Below the pieces are notes generated by a model. The model made no database searches, was not told the DNA's origin, and was given only the letters and a program-made list of their open reading frames with translations. From positions 308,575 to 372,574 of the forward strand of contig VZRS01010666.1 in assembly GCA_013398055.1 (NCBI GenBank): a stretch of 64,000 bases of DNA, written 5' to 3'. Shown in pieces: positions 54,801-64,000 of this stretch (position 1 is the first letter of the stretch; the number at the start of each line of letters is the position of its first letter). The DNA is from Ifrita kowaldi (Eukaryota > Chordata > Aves > Passeriformes > Cinclosomatidae). Made by a program: the position numbers and the translations under genes.

Positions 54801-55191
54801 CGTTTCACACAAGTTCATCTAGAACTTCTGCTTTGAGATCTGAAGGACTGATTTGCCCAAGCTCAAAAGGTTTTGAGCCTGAGCAGGTAGAGTGGGTTAG
54901 GCACACGGAGCAGGGACAGGGGCCCTGTGGTCTACTCGAGTGGCATGACTTGTTAAACGTTTCAAAACTCAGCTCTTTTCCCACTGGAGTAATAACACCC
55001 ACACGTCTCTACTCACTTGCATTTGAAGTTCTCAGGAGTGATGTTGTGCTGGTGAGGAAACTGGGAGTCCCACCTCTGGCACTGGATCCCACTCCATATG
55101 GTGCTGACGGTGCCCCGGTAACCCTCACCCTGTCCCCGGACGCACGTTGTCGTCTCAGCTGACGCCTCTGTGCTGTTCACCACACTTTCGT
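38757..55191 (-). CDS. HGF: Hepatocyte growth factor, 3' part of gene (exons 8-18, partial CDS)
   Basis: HGF is a secreted, plasminogen-like growth factor that binds the MET receptor tyrosine kinase. It is made as a single chain and cut into a kringle-bearing alpha chain and a protease-like beta chain. Eleven minus-strand exons join in phase (175, 128, 103, 140, 39, 97, 75, 147, 107, 146 and 171 coding bases) to give about 441 residues plus stop. In order they encode kringle 3, kringle 4, the linker, the cleavage site HLR|VVNG and the complete beta chain. The beta chain lacks the protease triad: His is Gln (TARQC) and Ser is Tyr (DYGG), the HGF hallmark, so it is not a working protease. The cysteines equivalent to the human interchain pair (IPCAS and SGCTIPE) are present. 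Kringle 3 is almost identical to human HGF as I remember it, which separates it from the paralogue MST1. Exons 1-7 lie outside the window. Confidence 0.97.
38928..41038 (-). other. HGF intron 17
   Basis: 2111-base intron, donor gtaaac and acceptor cctag. AT-rich with short A and T runs (for example 39487-39498 and 40373-40387). No exon, repeat family or RNA recognised inside. Confidence 0.85.
41039..41184 (-). CDS. HGF: HGF exon 17: beta chain
   Basis: A 146-base exon, acceptor ttgtag and donor gtaaac. It encodes (L)VNYDGLLRVANLLILGNEKC, then KITVNESEICAVAETIGAGP and CE, ending on a codon boundary. The NES sequon and three beta-chain cysteines are present. A second AG lies two bases downstream of the acceptor (tagtag); the first is chosen because it keeps phase with exon 16. 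Confidence 0.95.
41185..43050 (-). other. HGF intron 16
   Basis: 1866-base intron, donor gtaaga and acceptor ttgtag. The part from about 41450 to 42320 is richer in G+C and carries several overlapping ORFs of 64-109 codons on both strands. None is recognisable and none is framed by clear splice sites. Confidence 0.8.
43051..43157 (-). CDS. HGF: HGF exon 16: beta chain with interchain Cys
   Basis: A 107-base exon, acceptor tttcag and donor gtaaga. It encodes PAILTNFVEIIRLPISGCTI followed by PEKTSCSVYGWGYTG and one base of a Leu codon. The Cys in GCTIPE pairs with the alpha chain in HGF. The second half equals human HGF from memory, while the first 17 residues carry about eight substitutions. 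Confidence 0.95.
43158..43845 (-). other. HGF intron 15
   Basis: 688-base intron, donor gttagt and acceptor tttcag. No further feature seen. Confidence 0.85.
43846..43992 (-). CDS. HGF: HGF exon 15: beta chain, catalytic-Asp region
   Basis: A 147-base exon, acceptor ttttag-like (atttag) and donor gttagt. It encodes YKDLKDYKAWLGVHNIKGKG, EEKRRQV, an NIS sequon and GSDLVLLKLS, then AG of an Arg codon. The Asp of SDLVL is the triad Asp position and is kept. The junction gives SRYKDLKDY, two residues longer than human (SRDLKDY) but the same spacing as rodent HGF as I recall it. The unpaired Cys of human HGF in this region is Arg here. Confidence 0.95.
43993..44574 (-). other. HGF intron 14
   Basis: 582-base intron, donor gtacgg and acceptor atttag. 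The donor departs from the usual GTRAGT. Nothing else seen. Confidence 0.85.
44575..44649 (-). CDS. HGF: HGF exon 14: beta chain, degenerate catalytic His region
   Basis: A 75-base exon, acceptor cctag-type (cccaggaat, cut after cag) and donor gtacgg. It encodes NKHICGGTLIKEEWVLTARQ then CFPS and CG of an Arg codon. In active trypsin-fold proteases this place reads TAAHC; here Gln replaces the catalytic His, as in all HGFs. Both cysteines of this disulfide are present. Confidence 0.96.
44650..47460 (-). other. HGF intron 13
   Basis: 2811 bases as assembled, donor gtaact and acceptor with ccccccaggaat context. The length is inflated by the exact duplication around the N at 45758, so the true length is probably about 120 bases less. 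No exon or repeat family recognised. Confidence 0.85.
45639..45877. repeat. Exact 119-bp tandem duplication around a single N (assembly join)
   Basis: Bases 45639-45757 (gttatgtttgcatcac ... ggttccatg) are repeated without a mismatch at 45759-45877, and the two copies are separated only by one N at 45758. Perfect identity in intronic DNA, exactly abutting the only ambiguous base in the window, points to overlapping contig ends that were joined without merging. Confidence 0.95.
47461..47557 (-). CDS. HGF: HGF exon 13: activation cleavage site and start of beta chain
   Basis: A 97-base exon, acceptor tttcag and donor gtaact. It encodes TAIPCASTKHLR, then VVNGIPTQTNEGWVVSLTY and AG of an Arg codon. 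The R|VVNG junction is where HGF activator, matriptase or hepsin cut pro-HGF in mammals, so the activation site is kept. The Cys in IPCAS is the alpha-chain partner of the interchain disulfide. Confidence 0.96.
47558..48034 (-). other. HGF intron 12
   Basis: 477-base intron, donor gtaagt and acceptor tttcag. Nothing else recognised. Confidence 0.85.
48035..48073 (-). CDS. HGF: HGF exon 12: linker micro-exon
   Basis: A 39-base exon, acceptor gtctag and donor gtaagt. It completes the last kringle 4 Cys and encodes EGDTTPTTISVD plus one base of an Asp codon. Its tiny size matches the linker exon of mammalian HGF, and both phases fit its neighbours. It is too short to be found by ORF search; it was placed by homology to the EGDTTPT linker. 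Confidence 0.93.
48074..49998 (-). other. HGF intron 11
   Basis: 1925-base intron, donor gtgagt and acceptor gtctag. Contains the AC/AT microsatellite at 48762-48848. No other feature recognised. Confidence 0.85.
48762..48848. repeat. Compound (AT)n(AC)n microsatellite
   Basis: A core of about 12-13 AC units at 48786-48811, flanked on both sides by (AT/AC)-rich tatatataca stretches. The short ORF read across it on the minus strand is an artefact of the repeat. Confidence 0.92.
49999..50138 (-). CDS. HGF: HGF exon 11: second half of kringle 4
   Basis: Exon of 140 bases, acceptor ctgtag and donor gtgagt, both phases matching exons 10 and 12. It encodes HIQIFREPDVSKL, NYCRNPDDDFHGPWCYT and PWDYCPISR, then one base of a Cys codon. 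Compared with human HGF from memory (RHIFWEPD), two extra residues (Gln-Ile) lie near the exon start. No other AG nearby restores the human length, so the insertion appears real in this sequence. Confidence 0.95.
50548..50581. repeat. Short tandem repeat, unit AAAGGCAAAAG
   Basis: Three successive copies of an 11-base unit close to aaaggcaaaag. Confidence 0.75.
51550..51630 (-). mobile_element. Degraded CR1 LINE 3' fragment
   Basis: The plus strand reads aggctgcaagggatgttagg, then gatttcaagtccaacctcct and ccttgaagcagcatgagcaa. This follows the reverse-complement CR1 tail (ggctggaaggga..gatcatctagtccaacc..cctgctcaaagcagg). It has the same orientation as HGF. Borders are approximate because of divergence. 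Confidence 0.6.
51958..52060 (-). CDS. HGF: HGF exon 10: first half of kringle 4
   Basis: Exon of 103 bases, acceptor ttttttcag and donor gtgtgt. It encodes (D)CYRGNGKSYMGNLSKT then LTCSTWDKNIEDLR and ends with AG of an Arg codon. It holds the first two kringle 4 cysteines and the NLS sequon, which matches a glycosylation site known in human HGF. Confidence 0.96.
52061..53457 (-). other. HGF intron 9
   Basis: 1397-base intron, donor gtaaca and acceptor ttttttcag. AT-rich; nothing else recognised. Confidence 0.85.
53458..53585 (-). CDS. HGF: HGF exon 9: second half of kringle 3
   Basis: Exon of 128 bases between acceptor ttatag and donor gtaaca. It completes the Lys codon from exon 8, then gives DLRENYCRNPDGSESPWCFT and IGYCSQIPKCDV, the last four kringle cysteines with the conserved NYCRNPD and PWCFT blocks. 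It ends with one base of an Asp codon. By memory this stretch differs from human HGF at very few positions, so it is the strongest single piece of evidence for the gene call. Confidence 0.97.
53586..55016 (-). other. HGF intron 8
   Basis: 1431-base intron, donor gtgagt and acceptor ttatag. Nothing else recognised. Confidence 0.85.
55017..55191 (-). CDS. HGF: HGF exon 8: kringle 2-3 spacer and first half of kringle 3
   Basis: Exon of 175 bases, entering after two bases of a codon are still needed (it starts with AC) and ending with AA of a split Lys codon. The acceptor reads ctgcag and the donor gtgagt. It encodes 57 full codons: a Ser/Thr/Glu-rich spacer with an NST glycosylation sequon, then the kringle start TCVRGQGEGYRGTV and CQRWDSQFPHQH. 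The upstream bases are also open in this frame and include an ATG (a 69-residue ORF), but the acceptor and the known kringle boundary favour the start given here. This is the most 5' HGF exon I could find. Confidence 0.95.
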
Positions 55192-58100
55192 CTGCAGATC
55201 CAGACAAGAAGTGCTGTTTCATTCTCTTGAGAATGGCTCAGGATGTCATGTTTGAACTCCACATTTCAGATGAACTCATGGATTACATGAAGTTCAAATC
55301 ATGGTAATTGCAGTTCTTTGGTAAAATTGCCAATGTGATTACAGAGTAATTTTTTCCCCTTCACATTTACAACATCCACAAAATCAAAGTAAGTGCTGGA
55401 CTTTATGCTAGTTTATCCACTTGCATGCAAAGAATCTGCACTATTTTCTTGTGTGTGTGAGACACCTGGCCTACGCTGTATCACTGGAGATCAGAAGATA
55501 TTCCTGGTTACTTTGTCCAGTTCAGCAAATATCATTCCCTCAGCTTTAAAAAACTGAGTGACCACCCACATGCGCACTGTTAAACATGGTAACACATATT
55601 TGTAGGATTAAAATACAATTGGGTTCCTCTAAAGAATTCCCAGAATATCAGGTCACAGGAAAAAAAGATGCAGATAAAAAATAATAATAAAAAAAGAATA
55701 TAAATCCTATTATAATTTAATGTGCTAAATTCTCCTAGAAGGCTTTTTTTTATGCCTCATATGGTTAAAAGAGGGAAAAAAAGCCCCAGCTTTTGAAATC
55801 AAAGATTAGTATTCTCTACAGAGAGAAAAATGTTTTAAAGACTAACAAATTCATCAGACTCAAGATCTCTTACAGATGTTGATATACTCTGCACTCACCC
55901 TGGTGTGGGCTGTCTTGAACTAAATTCAGAAAAACAGTGGTTTTTAAATGACTCATTCACATAACTTGAAAGGCTCTTTTTATTTCTTATGCAATTTTCA
56001 TAATTGCAAATTAATGGCACAGATATTGCATCAGATATATACAAAGTAGTACAAAACTAAATACACTGCAGTAAGAGCAACACTTCTGCAATATCATCAG
56101 AAGTTCCCAATACAATATTTTTAAAGTAACTGCGTCTCTGTTGGTAATTGCTATTGTTCACAAGACTAACTTCATTAATTATATTAAAAGTATTAGTTGC
56201 CAGCAAGAAGTATATTAATAAAGTTCCTTAATTAGTTTTCTTCAAATGGTCCGGTGAATAGAACAGTATTTGTGTGTTACTCATAATGTAGTTCATTGCT
56301 GGTAACTTGAGCCAGTTCCATGAACTTGGAGAAAATATGGATCTTAAGGAAACCAAATGTCATAACAGATGGTTTTGGCTGATTTGCTGACTGATCTTTG
56401 ACGTTAAAGATCATTTCCCTGTCAGATGATAACATCAAGTTGTGCAGTTGAATTATACATTTATCCATGCACCCCTTTTTCTCTTCATCTGGTTGATGTT
56501 TTTAAATCAGTGTTTCATGGTCAAATTCATTTCCTGTCCCTCCTTCCCAAGGAAAATGTTGTCGTGTTTCAATGGGATTTTGAGTTCCGAACTCATTCCA
56601 AAGTCAAAAGGATATGGCACTGCAAGTATCACAAGGAAGTTTCTGCAGGCTGACAAATTCACTCTTTCTAGGGGATTCATCTAGTAATTATATGTTTAGT
56701 CTTTATACATCACTTTTTAAATAATTAGACTACAAAAAGATGAATTTATACAACTAATAGTAATAAATACCTGCAATATTTCAGTTTTCCATCATAAATA
56801 ATATGTGATAACAAATGGAGTTATATTCTCAAATAGCTTCTAAGCTGATTAGAGTGAACATTGCTGTGCCACATTCAAATACTTATTAGTCTTTTTAAAA
56901 AATACATGCATTGCTTTCACAAAAATGAAAAAGTTTTGGGGAAAAGCTTGGGGAGGGTGGGGAGAAGAGTTTACTAAGACAATAAATTTCAGCATAAACC
57001 CTGGCTTCATAATATTTCCTAAGTAAATTAATAAACTACAACTACATAACTCTAGCAAAAAGTCTTTTTAAAATAATACTAACAATGCACAAGAAAATCA
57101 ACCTAATACAGGCTGTTGCAAACACCTTATCTATACACTACAACGTACTACTTCAACTGTAATGACCTCTATTGTAGTGTGCACCTAGTGCACCTACTCT
57201 GTACTCAATCCTGCTAAAGAAAAAATAATCAGTTTCGTGTTCATACATCATTATGTGGGATTGAGGTTTTTTTAAATCACATGCCTGAAATGAAATAAGT
57301 AATGCATCACTTGATTTAAGCAAGGCCATAGTAATTTTGAAGAGCATTCCTTCTTTTTACATCTGCAGATACACAGCTCATTGTTGAACCTGGACAATGG
57401 CTGGACAATGACCTCTATCTGTAGATCAGATTTTACAACTTGGCCATGTCAAAACATACAATGTAAAGGACCAGAAAAACTTAACTTTCACATTGTAATG
57501 AATACTTGCACAGCTAAGCCACTTTTGCAAAGACTTACACTAAGACTAAGAGAGAAATTTTTTCAAAATCTACAACGTGATTATCTGCTACTACTTTATG
57601 GCAGCTCTCAACCAGAATTCTAGTAATGAGAAGGATCACTAAAATATTCTCATTTTAATTAATAAAGCAATTCCATTGTTCCAAAAGGTCCACAGAACCC
57701 TCCCCAAAATCTCCTTGCTGTACCACCTGCATATACTACAAATGTCTCATTTTAAAACATGAAAAATGAGATTCCAAAATATTTCTGGAATTTAATTCTG
57801 AAATTCTGAGGGCTTGTGCCCTCAGAACCAATTCCCATTCTGGCTACTGAGTCTCATGGAAGCCTCAAAACTTACCAATCCTTGAGAAATCCTTCATTCA
57901 GCTGGTGATTCCACAAACAGGCATGGTGGGAACAGTCTCCCTGTTCCTGTTAATGAAAGTTGGGCTGGATGTGCACAGGAACAGGCAAGAGCTTGAGAAG
58001 CAGTGCTTGCCTCACCAGACACTGCAGACTATACAGCGCTTGCTGAACTAAGAAGTGCCCAGGCTGTCCAAGCCTACAACTTACGGAGCCATCTCCATTC

Positions 58101-59661
58101 AGTATTGGTCTTGTTGTTCAGGTTAATTTTTCATCGCCCACATACCAAATTAACTAAACTTAATTACTGAGCATGAACATCAGATGTGCAGAGCAGTGGT
58201 GAGAGAGCCCTAAGAATGCACTCACCCGTTCTCTTACAAGGCAAAATCAAGATCAAGATAAAAACCTGTAAAACTGAATTCCCATCCTTATCCCAGTAAT
58301 TCCTCTAAAATATAAGTTAAGATCTGCAAATCTAAGAGTTTGTTCCAATGAGAAAGACACTATGAATTTAGTTAGATTAATTTAAAGTCAACAAATAATC
58401 CTTAATTTTTTTACTAATATTTCATAATGGAAGTTCACAGGTTTTTTTGCTTCAGTTCAACTTTTAAAGTTCTGAACTGTGATTAAAAGTACTGTTAAAG
58501 AAAGATCTCACAAAATACCGGCATATAAAAGAACACTATTTATAATTTATTGATTAAGTGTCACTGCTTACTCCTGTAGGAAAGTTCATTATGAACAGAA
58601 GAATTTGGTAATTGTTAGCAGCATTTTGCTACTTTTGAACTTTGTGGGTTTTTGTTTTCTTTTTTAAGTTCTGGATGAGTAAGATTAAACACGTAATTCA
58701 GACAGATACATGAGGGGATTTCCCATTAATAGAAATACTACTAATGTTCACATGTTCACTCTAAAGTCCCCAACCAAAGGGCAATAATGCAAAGATATCC
58801 TTTTTCTTCCATAAAACTCTCTCTACTTTGATACTTCAAAATACATAACTTTATTAATAAGGGCCAGCTCATACATTCATAGATGCTTAAGTAAAAAGAT
58901 GAAACATTATCCAGAGCCTTATGTGTAAAGCCACAGATAGTCTTCCCAGTTCTGGTTCTCACAGCAACACCAGCATGAGGGAATCAGCAGGGGCCTTGAG
59001 TCATTTGACAGCTGAAGTAACCAGCTAGATACTATTTCTGACTCTAATCCAAATGACCCAGAAGAAAATCCTGCACAAATTTTAGGTCAGTGGTGAGACT
59101 CCTACTGACTTAAAAGAAGTTAGAGGTTTTGCTGGAGAATTCATGTTCTTTCATGACAACACAACCTTCGTATTTTTGGAAAAATACATAGTTGGAAAAG
59201 AAACAGTCCTAAATTACATCATGAGGAAAATACCTGTTCTTGCTTATATTAATGAAATATCTTTTCTACAGTGTCAGTCAATAGAAGGAAAATGTGCCCT
59301 GATTTGTAAAACAATATTTTAAAAAGTTGATTCTAAACATGGTCCATACAATTCTGCAAGTATCGGTAAGAAAGCTGAGTGACATTTTGAAGCTGCTCAT
59401 GCTCATGTTACACTGCCTTCAGGCATCCCTTCCTCAAGCAATGGCATTCACAGCTCTGGGCAGTAGTTCAGTGGCAGTTCCTTCCTTTCTGCATTTTCTT
59501 CAATTCACTATAACACAGTAAATGAATAGAAGACAAAACCCCACTGATTTCTAGCGTTTTGCTTTTTTTCAGTAAAAATGTATGAGAAAGTGAAGAAATG
59601 AATTATAGCCAAGCTCAAAAATCACAGTACTGTAAAACTCATTGATGGTAGCCAGTTAGCC
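55192..59661 (-). other. HGF intron 7 (part), no exon found
   Basis: Sequence upstream of exon 8. I searched by eye for the second half of kringle 2 (NYCRNPDG, PWCYT in reverse complement) and found none. Several short A- or T-rich stretches (for example 55670-55695) but no repeat family recognised. Confidence 0.75.
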
Positions 59662-60244
59662 TGTGCTACAGGAGACAGAGAGAACTCTTGGTAAGACAGT
59701 CCCTAGTACCAGAGAGTTCTGTCTAAGTCACGGTGAGAAAAGAAGCCTCTCCCAGAATGCTTTGTTCTGTTGTGATAATCTACACCAGTTCTGTGTTCAT
59801 GGCTGGCTGTTGGCAGCTCCATCCCCTTGCTACCTTATATGTTCCATGCCATAAAACGTTCTCCACTCCAGGCTCCCTGCACTGGCCTCTGCTCTCGCCA
59901 CCCCCCCAGAGCTTTCCCATTGGTCCCCATTCCCTAGTCGTGCCTTTGTACCGCCCCCGTGCCCTCACACCACTGGTTCCTGGTGCTAGATCCACTCCCG
60001 TACTTAAGCCTGAGTTCTGCGTAGTTCTGGGTCTTTGCCTCTAGAACCCTTCACGGTGTACAAGCAATAAACAACTCCTCTGGAAATCGATGCAAAGATC
60101 CTTCCTGCCTCTTTGCCATCTGCTTCTATTACTGAAGCTGTCCGTGCGCTTGTGCGTGCACGCCTGTGTGTGTGGCTGATCATGCTGAGCGGCTTCGCTC
60201 TGGAGAAGCCTTTTAGAGATCGCTACACGTCGTGCTCCAGCACA
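59662..60244 (+). mobile_element. Solo LTR of an endogenous retrovirus (ERVK/alpharetrovirus-like), plus strand
   Basis: A 583-base block starting TGTGCT and ending AGCACA, a perfect 6-base terminal inverted repeat beginning TG and ending CA. It is GC-richer and retains CpGs, unlike its surroundings. Inside, in LTR order, are a TATA-like TACTTAAG at 60001-60008, a poly-A signal AATAAA at 60066-60071 and a GT-rich stretch (tgtgcgtgcacg..tgtgtgtgtgg) at about 60150-60177. The flanking hexamers TTAGCC and GAAGCC match at four of six places, a weak remnant of a 6-base target duplication. No internal retroviral sequence adjoins it, so it looks like a solo LTR left by recombination. It lies in HGF intron 7, antisense to the gene. 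The short ORFs on it (59663-60044) are not genes. Confidence 0.75.
60001..60071 (+). promoter_or_regulatory. LTR promoter and poly-A signal region
   Basis: TACTTAAG (compare the TATTTAAG of avian retroviral LTRs) at 60001-60008 and AATAAA at 60066-60071, about 60 bases apart, giving a short R region. Orientation is opposite to HGF, so the poly-A signal would not end the HGF transcript. Activity is unknown. Confidence 0.5.
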
Positions 60245-63200
60245 GAAGCCACAGAGCTAGAGATAGCTATACTCACTGTCACCTAAAACTTTCACACATA
60301 CAGTTCATTTGTACTTGAGCACAGAGAGACCTTGCCAGGCTCTTCCAATGGCTACAACAAGGCTTTAAATTCAAACAATTTTTATTTTAAATCTAATTTA
60401 GAAAAATGGATCTCCTCAGGTTCAGAGTTCTTAAATCTCACTTCCAAAACTATCATAGAAATGATGAAAAGGATTTGAGAAGGATCCTTTTTGAGGAAAT
60501 GTGGATTAAGCTGTTGCATAAACAGTGAACATGGGACCTATCCTTTGTCTCCTTGTGAAGCAAGATGGAAGGTAACACTTTCTCAACTACTAAATATCTC
60601 TTTTCACTACCTCCTTTTTATAAACATCTTTATCTTTTGCAAATATTAAGCTTAAACGAGTGTAACTTTTGTTTGTTTACGTACAATGATTTGACAAATA
60701 ACTATTTAATCAGAGATGTGCATTCAAATGGGCAGTTGAAATCTCTTGTTTCTAAAGAACAAGTAATTTAATATTGGTGGGTTTTTGTCTTCCCAAGGGC
60801 TGTAGGCACACTGCAACAGTTCGTTTTAGCTCTAGATTCTCAATTTTGGTGTTTCATTACTTGCTCTTTCCCATCAAACCAAGGCCTTTATTGAATTTTC
60901 TCAAGGCTTTTCGAGCTCTGGTCACTCCTGACTACTGCCGGTGATCACTGGTGGCAAAGGCTAAATCCATGGTAAAGGCTTTTCGGTTGGTTGGATATCA
61001 TGTAGGCATCAATGAAACACTGTCCTTAACGCAATAATTCCAAGAAGCTCTGCAGTTCTCAAATGACTGATACAAGTAGCTTCCTTTATGGGCCTCAGCA
61101 CCTCTCTGATTGCCCTATAGCTCATCCATAGAGGAGTTGCTACCCATTTGGGGTTTTTTTAAAGCAGTATTAGTTCCCTACTCCTGTCTTCCCTGTAGTC
61201 TGTCCTCACTCATGCCAAAATAACAGTCATTTTCCTTTTTCATGTTTGCTGGCACTGCTTCCATTTCTTCATTTCATCCTACACTTCTTCATTGCTGTTA
61301 GTTGTCCTTTTATCCTCTCTTCTAACTAAAAATTGTCTCAAGCCAAAACCACAGACACATATGTGAGCAACTTCAAACCAGTCCTGGGGTCCCAAAAGTC
61401 TTAATCCAAATCCAGTTTTTGCAGCTTGAGCCATCTCTAATTCCTAATTGCTCCTGTCATCTCTTTCTCACAGCCCTGGCTGTAAGCCACAATGTTTTAT
61501 GCTGCATTCTGTGCTTGGAAGTAAAATTACAATGCCCTCTTTCTTTTCAGTCTTAAAACCATATTTATTTTCTAAATGCTTCCTTCCACCAACTTTTTTG
61601 CTGAAAATTTTGTATATGAGCTGTTGTCAGCATTTTGGCTATAGAGCATACTAGCACTCACAACATGTAGCAAAAGCCACAAGCAGCATGCTGCCTTGTG
61701 GTCACTCCCCAAAGAGAGGACACCTACATTTTTGTATATGCTCCAAGGACTTGGATTTGCAAAGCTTTTTTCCTAATTAGTATTTCTTGTAAATTAAATA
61801 AACAGTCCTCAGCATAGGAATTAAAAACCTGTGTGAGAATCCAAACCACAAAGCTATAAAGACCTATAACTCATGATGTTCTCTTTTTAGTGTTCTGAGA
61901 TTGCAAACAGCCCCAGCTTCAGAAACACAGAGCAGCCACTGAAACCCAGAATAGCCAAGTGTTTTGGGCTCCCTGCTAGGAGGTGGGAAAACAGTTTTTT
62001 ATGGGCCTCAAGAAAGACAGAAAACTGAAAACAGGGTTTTGATATTTTCTGTTAGTATTCTGGCCATCAAGATGGTGATTTAACAGTAGCATCAGCAATA
62101 AACTCCCTCACTGGGTTATAAAGGAAAGCATCGAGCAGCACTACATCTTACATAGAGGGCAATGTCATATGCCTGTGAGAAACAACCTTTGAAAATATCT
62201 GCTGGATTAAGCTTTCAAGACCACCACTTTTGTATTTTTTCTCATATAGATTGCCTTATTAATTTCAAAAGAGCTGCAGTTTTCTGCAGTGAAAATACAG
62301 TTTTACATGTGAAATTTCCACAGATTTTAATATATTTTCTGACTGAAGGAAAGAATTTCTAGTTCCTTTAGTGAACCTTTGCCTAGAAATGCGACAAAAG
62401 GCTTTCATCACAATATGAAAATCATTACACTGTGTTCTGGAGGGGTTTTTATTTCATTTTAATCTTTACCTTTTCTTCAGGACTCTACTATGATTTGGTG
62501 GACAAAGGTGGTAATCCAGTAGTTTGCAGGAGATCTCCCACCCAACTGTTTTATAAGGCTGAGGCCAGACTGTAGATACTGAAAGTTGCATGGGGCGTAA
62601 GCTTACGTGACCGACAAAGCCAGATGTGAATCCTCAGAACACTGACACATCAGCTCAGGAAATGCCAAAGGATAAAGGTTTATAAAACTTGCATTTGTGA
62701 AACAGTCAGCTGTAACTTAGGAATACTTTTTTCATAATAATAACATATTTAGCAGAGGAAGAGAACAGTTCTTAAATGCTACGCATGATTCACATGTTAT
62801 CTAATAATTGGAGAAGTGTAGGAAGCACAGTTTAGTTTAGTTTAAAAAAAAACCAACAAACCACAAACCAAAACAAAACCCAAACCAACACAGGCCAAAA
62901 ATCCAAAGCAACAGCTCCTTACTTAATGGAGTAACTAAAAAATGGAAAGATGATTCAGTTGCATAGCTAAGCCAGTCTGTGTTTAAAAAGTGGAAGGACT
63001 GAGCTTTCCTCTTTACCAAACATTATCAGTAAGTCTAAATACAATGACATGAATTAGTACTGTAGTTCACAGGTAAGACTTTCAGCATGAGTGTGACTTA
63101 ATGGGTGCCCCACCCAAAACAAGGAGCCATCCTGGTAAGTTTCTTCTGTCTCTGGAGAGCCTGATCAGACATTGCCCAAAGTATCAAAATAACTTCGCCT

Positions 63201-64000
63201 TTTTTACAGTGGAATGATTTTGATAGTTTAACTACCTTATACTGGAAATACAATGACATAAGATAGAGTAAGGTCAATTACTCTGCATCAGGAGGTACAG
63301 GATATTCTTACTTAAGCCTTGGATTTCAAAAATGGACAAGTTGATTAGACCAAACTGAATCTCCAAGACATTAGACTGGCCTAAGCTACGAACATCCAAG
63401 GACAGAAAATTCTGAATTATTCTGAAAATGCACGGCATAGTTGCTTTGGTGAGAATTCTAAGTGAGGGTGGAGAATCCCCCTTTACGCAGCAACTGCTCA
63501 CGAAATTTCATGTCAGAGCTATTACCTCTTCTCCACCACCCATCCCAATATTCAAAGTGTGTTTCAACAAAACTGATTCTACCATCTGCCTTAGCCCCAA
63601 TATGACCATGAAAGTCTAGAAAAATTGCTTTCCACAAGTTTTCAAGGAATGTCCAAGCGTTTTATCTTCCTCGTTGTCCCTTTACTTCTCATTTAAGACA
63701 TCTAATTATCATTAAAATAGATCTGTCAGAGCTATCACCAAAGTTAAGATGATCTGGGCTTTGAAGACAGAAAATGCTGCAGGAAGTCTAAAATGCTAAA
63801 CTAAAGCATCTCGAAGTGAGCATCCAATACTGTACACCTTAATGTCACTTTGATTCACCTCCTTGTCTCTAAAGTGGGGTTAACAAATGCCACCATCTTG
63901 TAGCTGATGGATGAAAAGAAATTAATTGCCTGTGGAGTGCGTTGATATGGAGTGCTGAAAAACACAGAGAGACCCACGAGGAAATTAATAATTCTGTCTT
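60245..64000 (-). other. HGF intron 7 (continued), no exon found
   Basis: Continuation of the intron to the window edge. An A/C-rich tract lies at 62844-62892. No kringle-coding sequence, other gene or repeat family is recognised. Confidence 0.7.
62844..62892. repeat. A/C-rich low-complexity tract
   Basis: A nine-base A run followed by accaacaaaccacaaaccaa and similar words. Same character as the tract at 14658-14774. Confidence 0.75.

Noticed and set aside
55013..55222. ORF starting at an ATG upstream of HGF exon 8, suggesting an alternative first exon
   Set aside because: The frame is open by chance for ten codons upstream of a good ctgcag acceptor. The residues before the acceptor have no HGF counterpart, and the phase expected from exon 7 fits the acceptor.
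59733..60044. 103-codon plus-strand ORF in the LTR at 59662-60244
   Set aside because: It lies across the U3 and promoter part of the LTR and matches no retroviral protein.
38480..64000. MST1 (HGF-like protein) or plasminogen instead of HGF
   Set aside because: The kringle 3 sequence, the EGDTTPT linker, the 39-base linker exon and the R|VVNG and TARQC motifs are those of HGF; plasminogen would keep His and Ser of the triad.
1..64000. CRISPR arrays, operons, integrons, phage or other prokaryotic systems
   Set aside because: The window is vertebrate nuclear DNA with spliced exons and LINE/LTR elements; no evenly spaced repeats or gene clusters of that kind are present.
1..64000. tRNA, rRNA or small RNA genes
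   Set aside because: No A-box/B-box pair with a cloverleaf or rRNA-like sequence was noticed; microRNA hairpins cannot be excluded by eye.

Overview
This is a piece of a vertebrate nuclear genome, most likely a bird. It is AT-rich, has long non-coding stretches, carries CR1-type LINE fragments (the typical avian LINE), two solo LTR-like elements of endogenous retroviruses, and one recognisable multi-exon gene with GT-AG introns. The open reading frames outside that gene are short, overlap on both strands and match no family I know; I treat them as chance ORFs.

The gene is HGF (hepatocyte growth factor / scatter factor) on the minus strand. Eleven consecutive exons, equivalent to human exons 8-18, lie between 55191 and 38757. 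They encode about 441 residues: kringle 3, kringle 4, the linker with the activation cleavage site, the whole serine-protease-like beta chain and the stop codon. Every splice junction was placed by hand, and the reading phase carries through all ten introns. Exons 1-7 (signal peptide, PAN/N domain, kringles 1 and 2) are not in the window and must lie beyond 64000, so intron 7 is at least 8.8 kb here.

Layout: 1-38756 is the region 3' of HGF, including an undefined 3' UTR. It holds no recognisable gene, two CR1 fragments (3726-3795 and 5415-5920), simple repeats, a plus-strand solo LTR-like element near 24220-25012 and an isolated GC-rich block at 25481-25785. From 38757 to 55191 are HGF exons 18 to 8, with a degraded CR1 and an AC/AT microsatellite in introns and an apparent assembly false duplication (119 bp repeated exactly on both sides of a single N) in intron 13. 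From 55192 to 64000 is part of intron 7, with a better-preserved solo LTR at 59662-60244, antisense to HGF.

I found no operon, CRISPR array, tRNA, rRNA or new multi-gene system. The points most worth checking are the assembly duplication, a two-residue insertion in kringle 4, unusual substitutions in the beta chain (including Gly to Arg just before the degenerate active-site Asp-Tyr-Gly-Gly), and the two LTRs.
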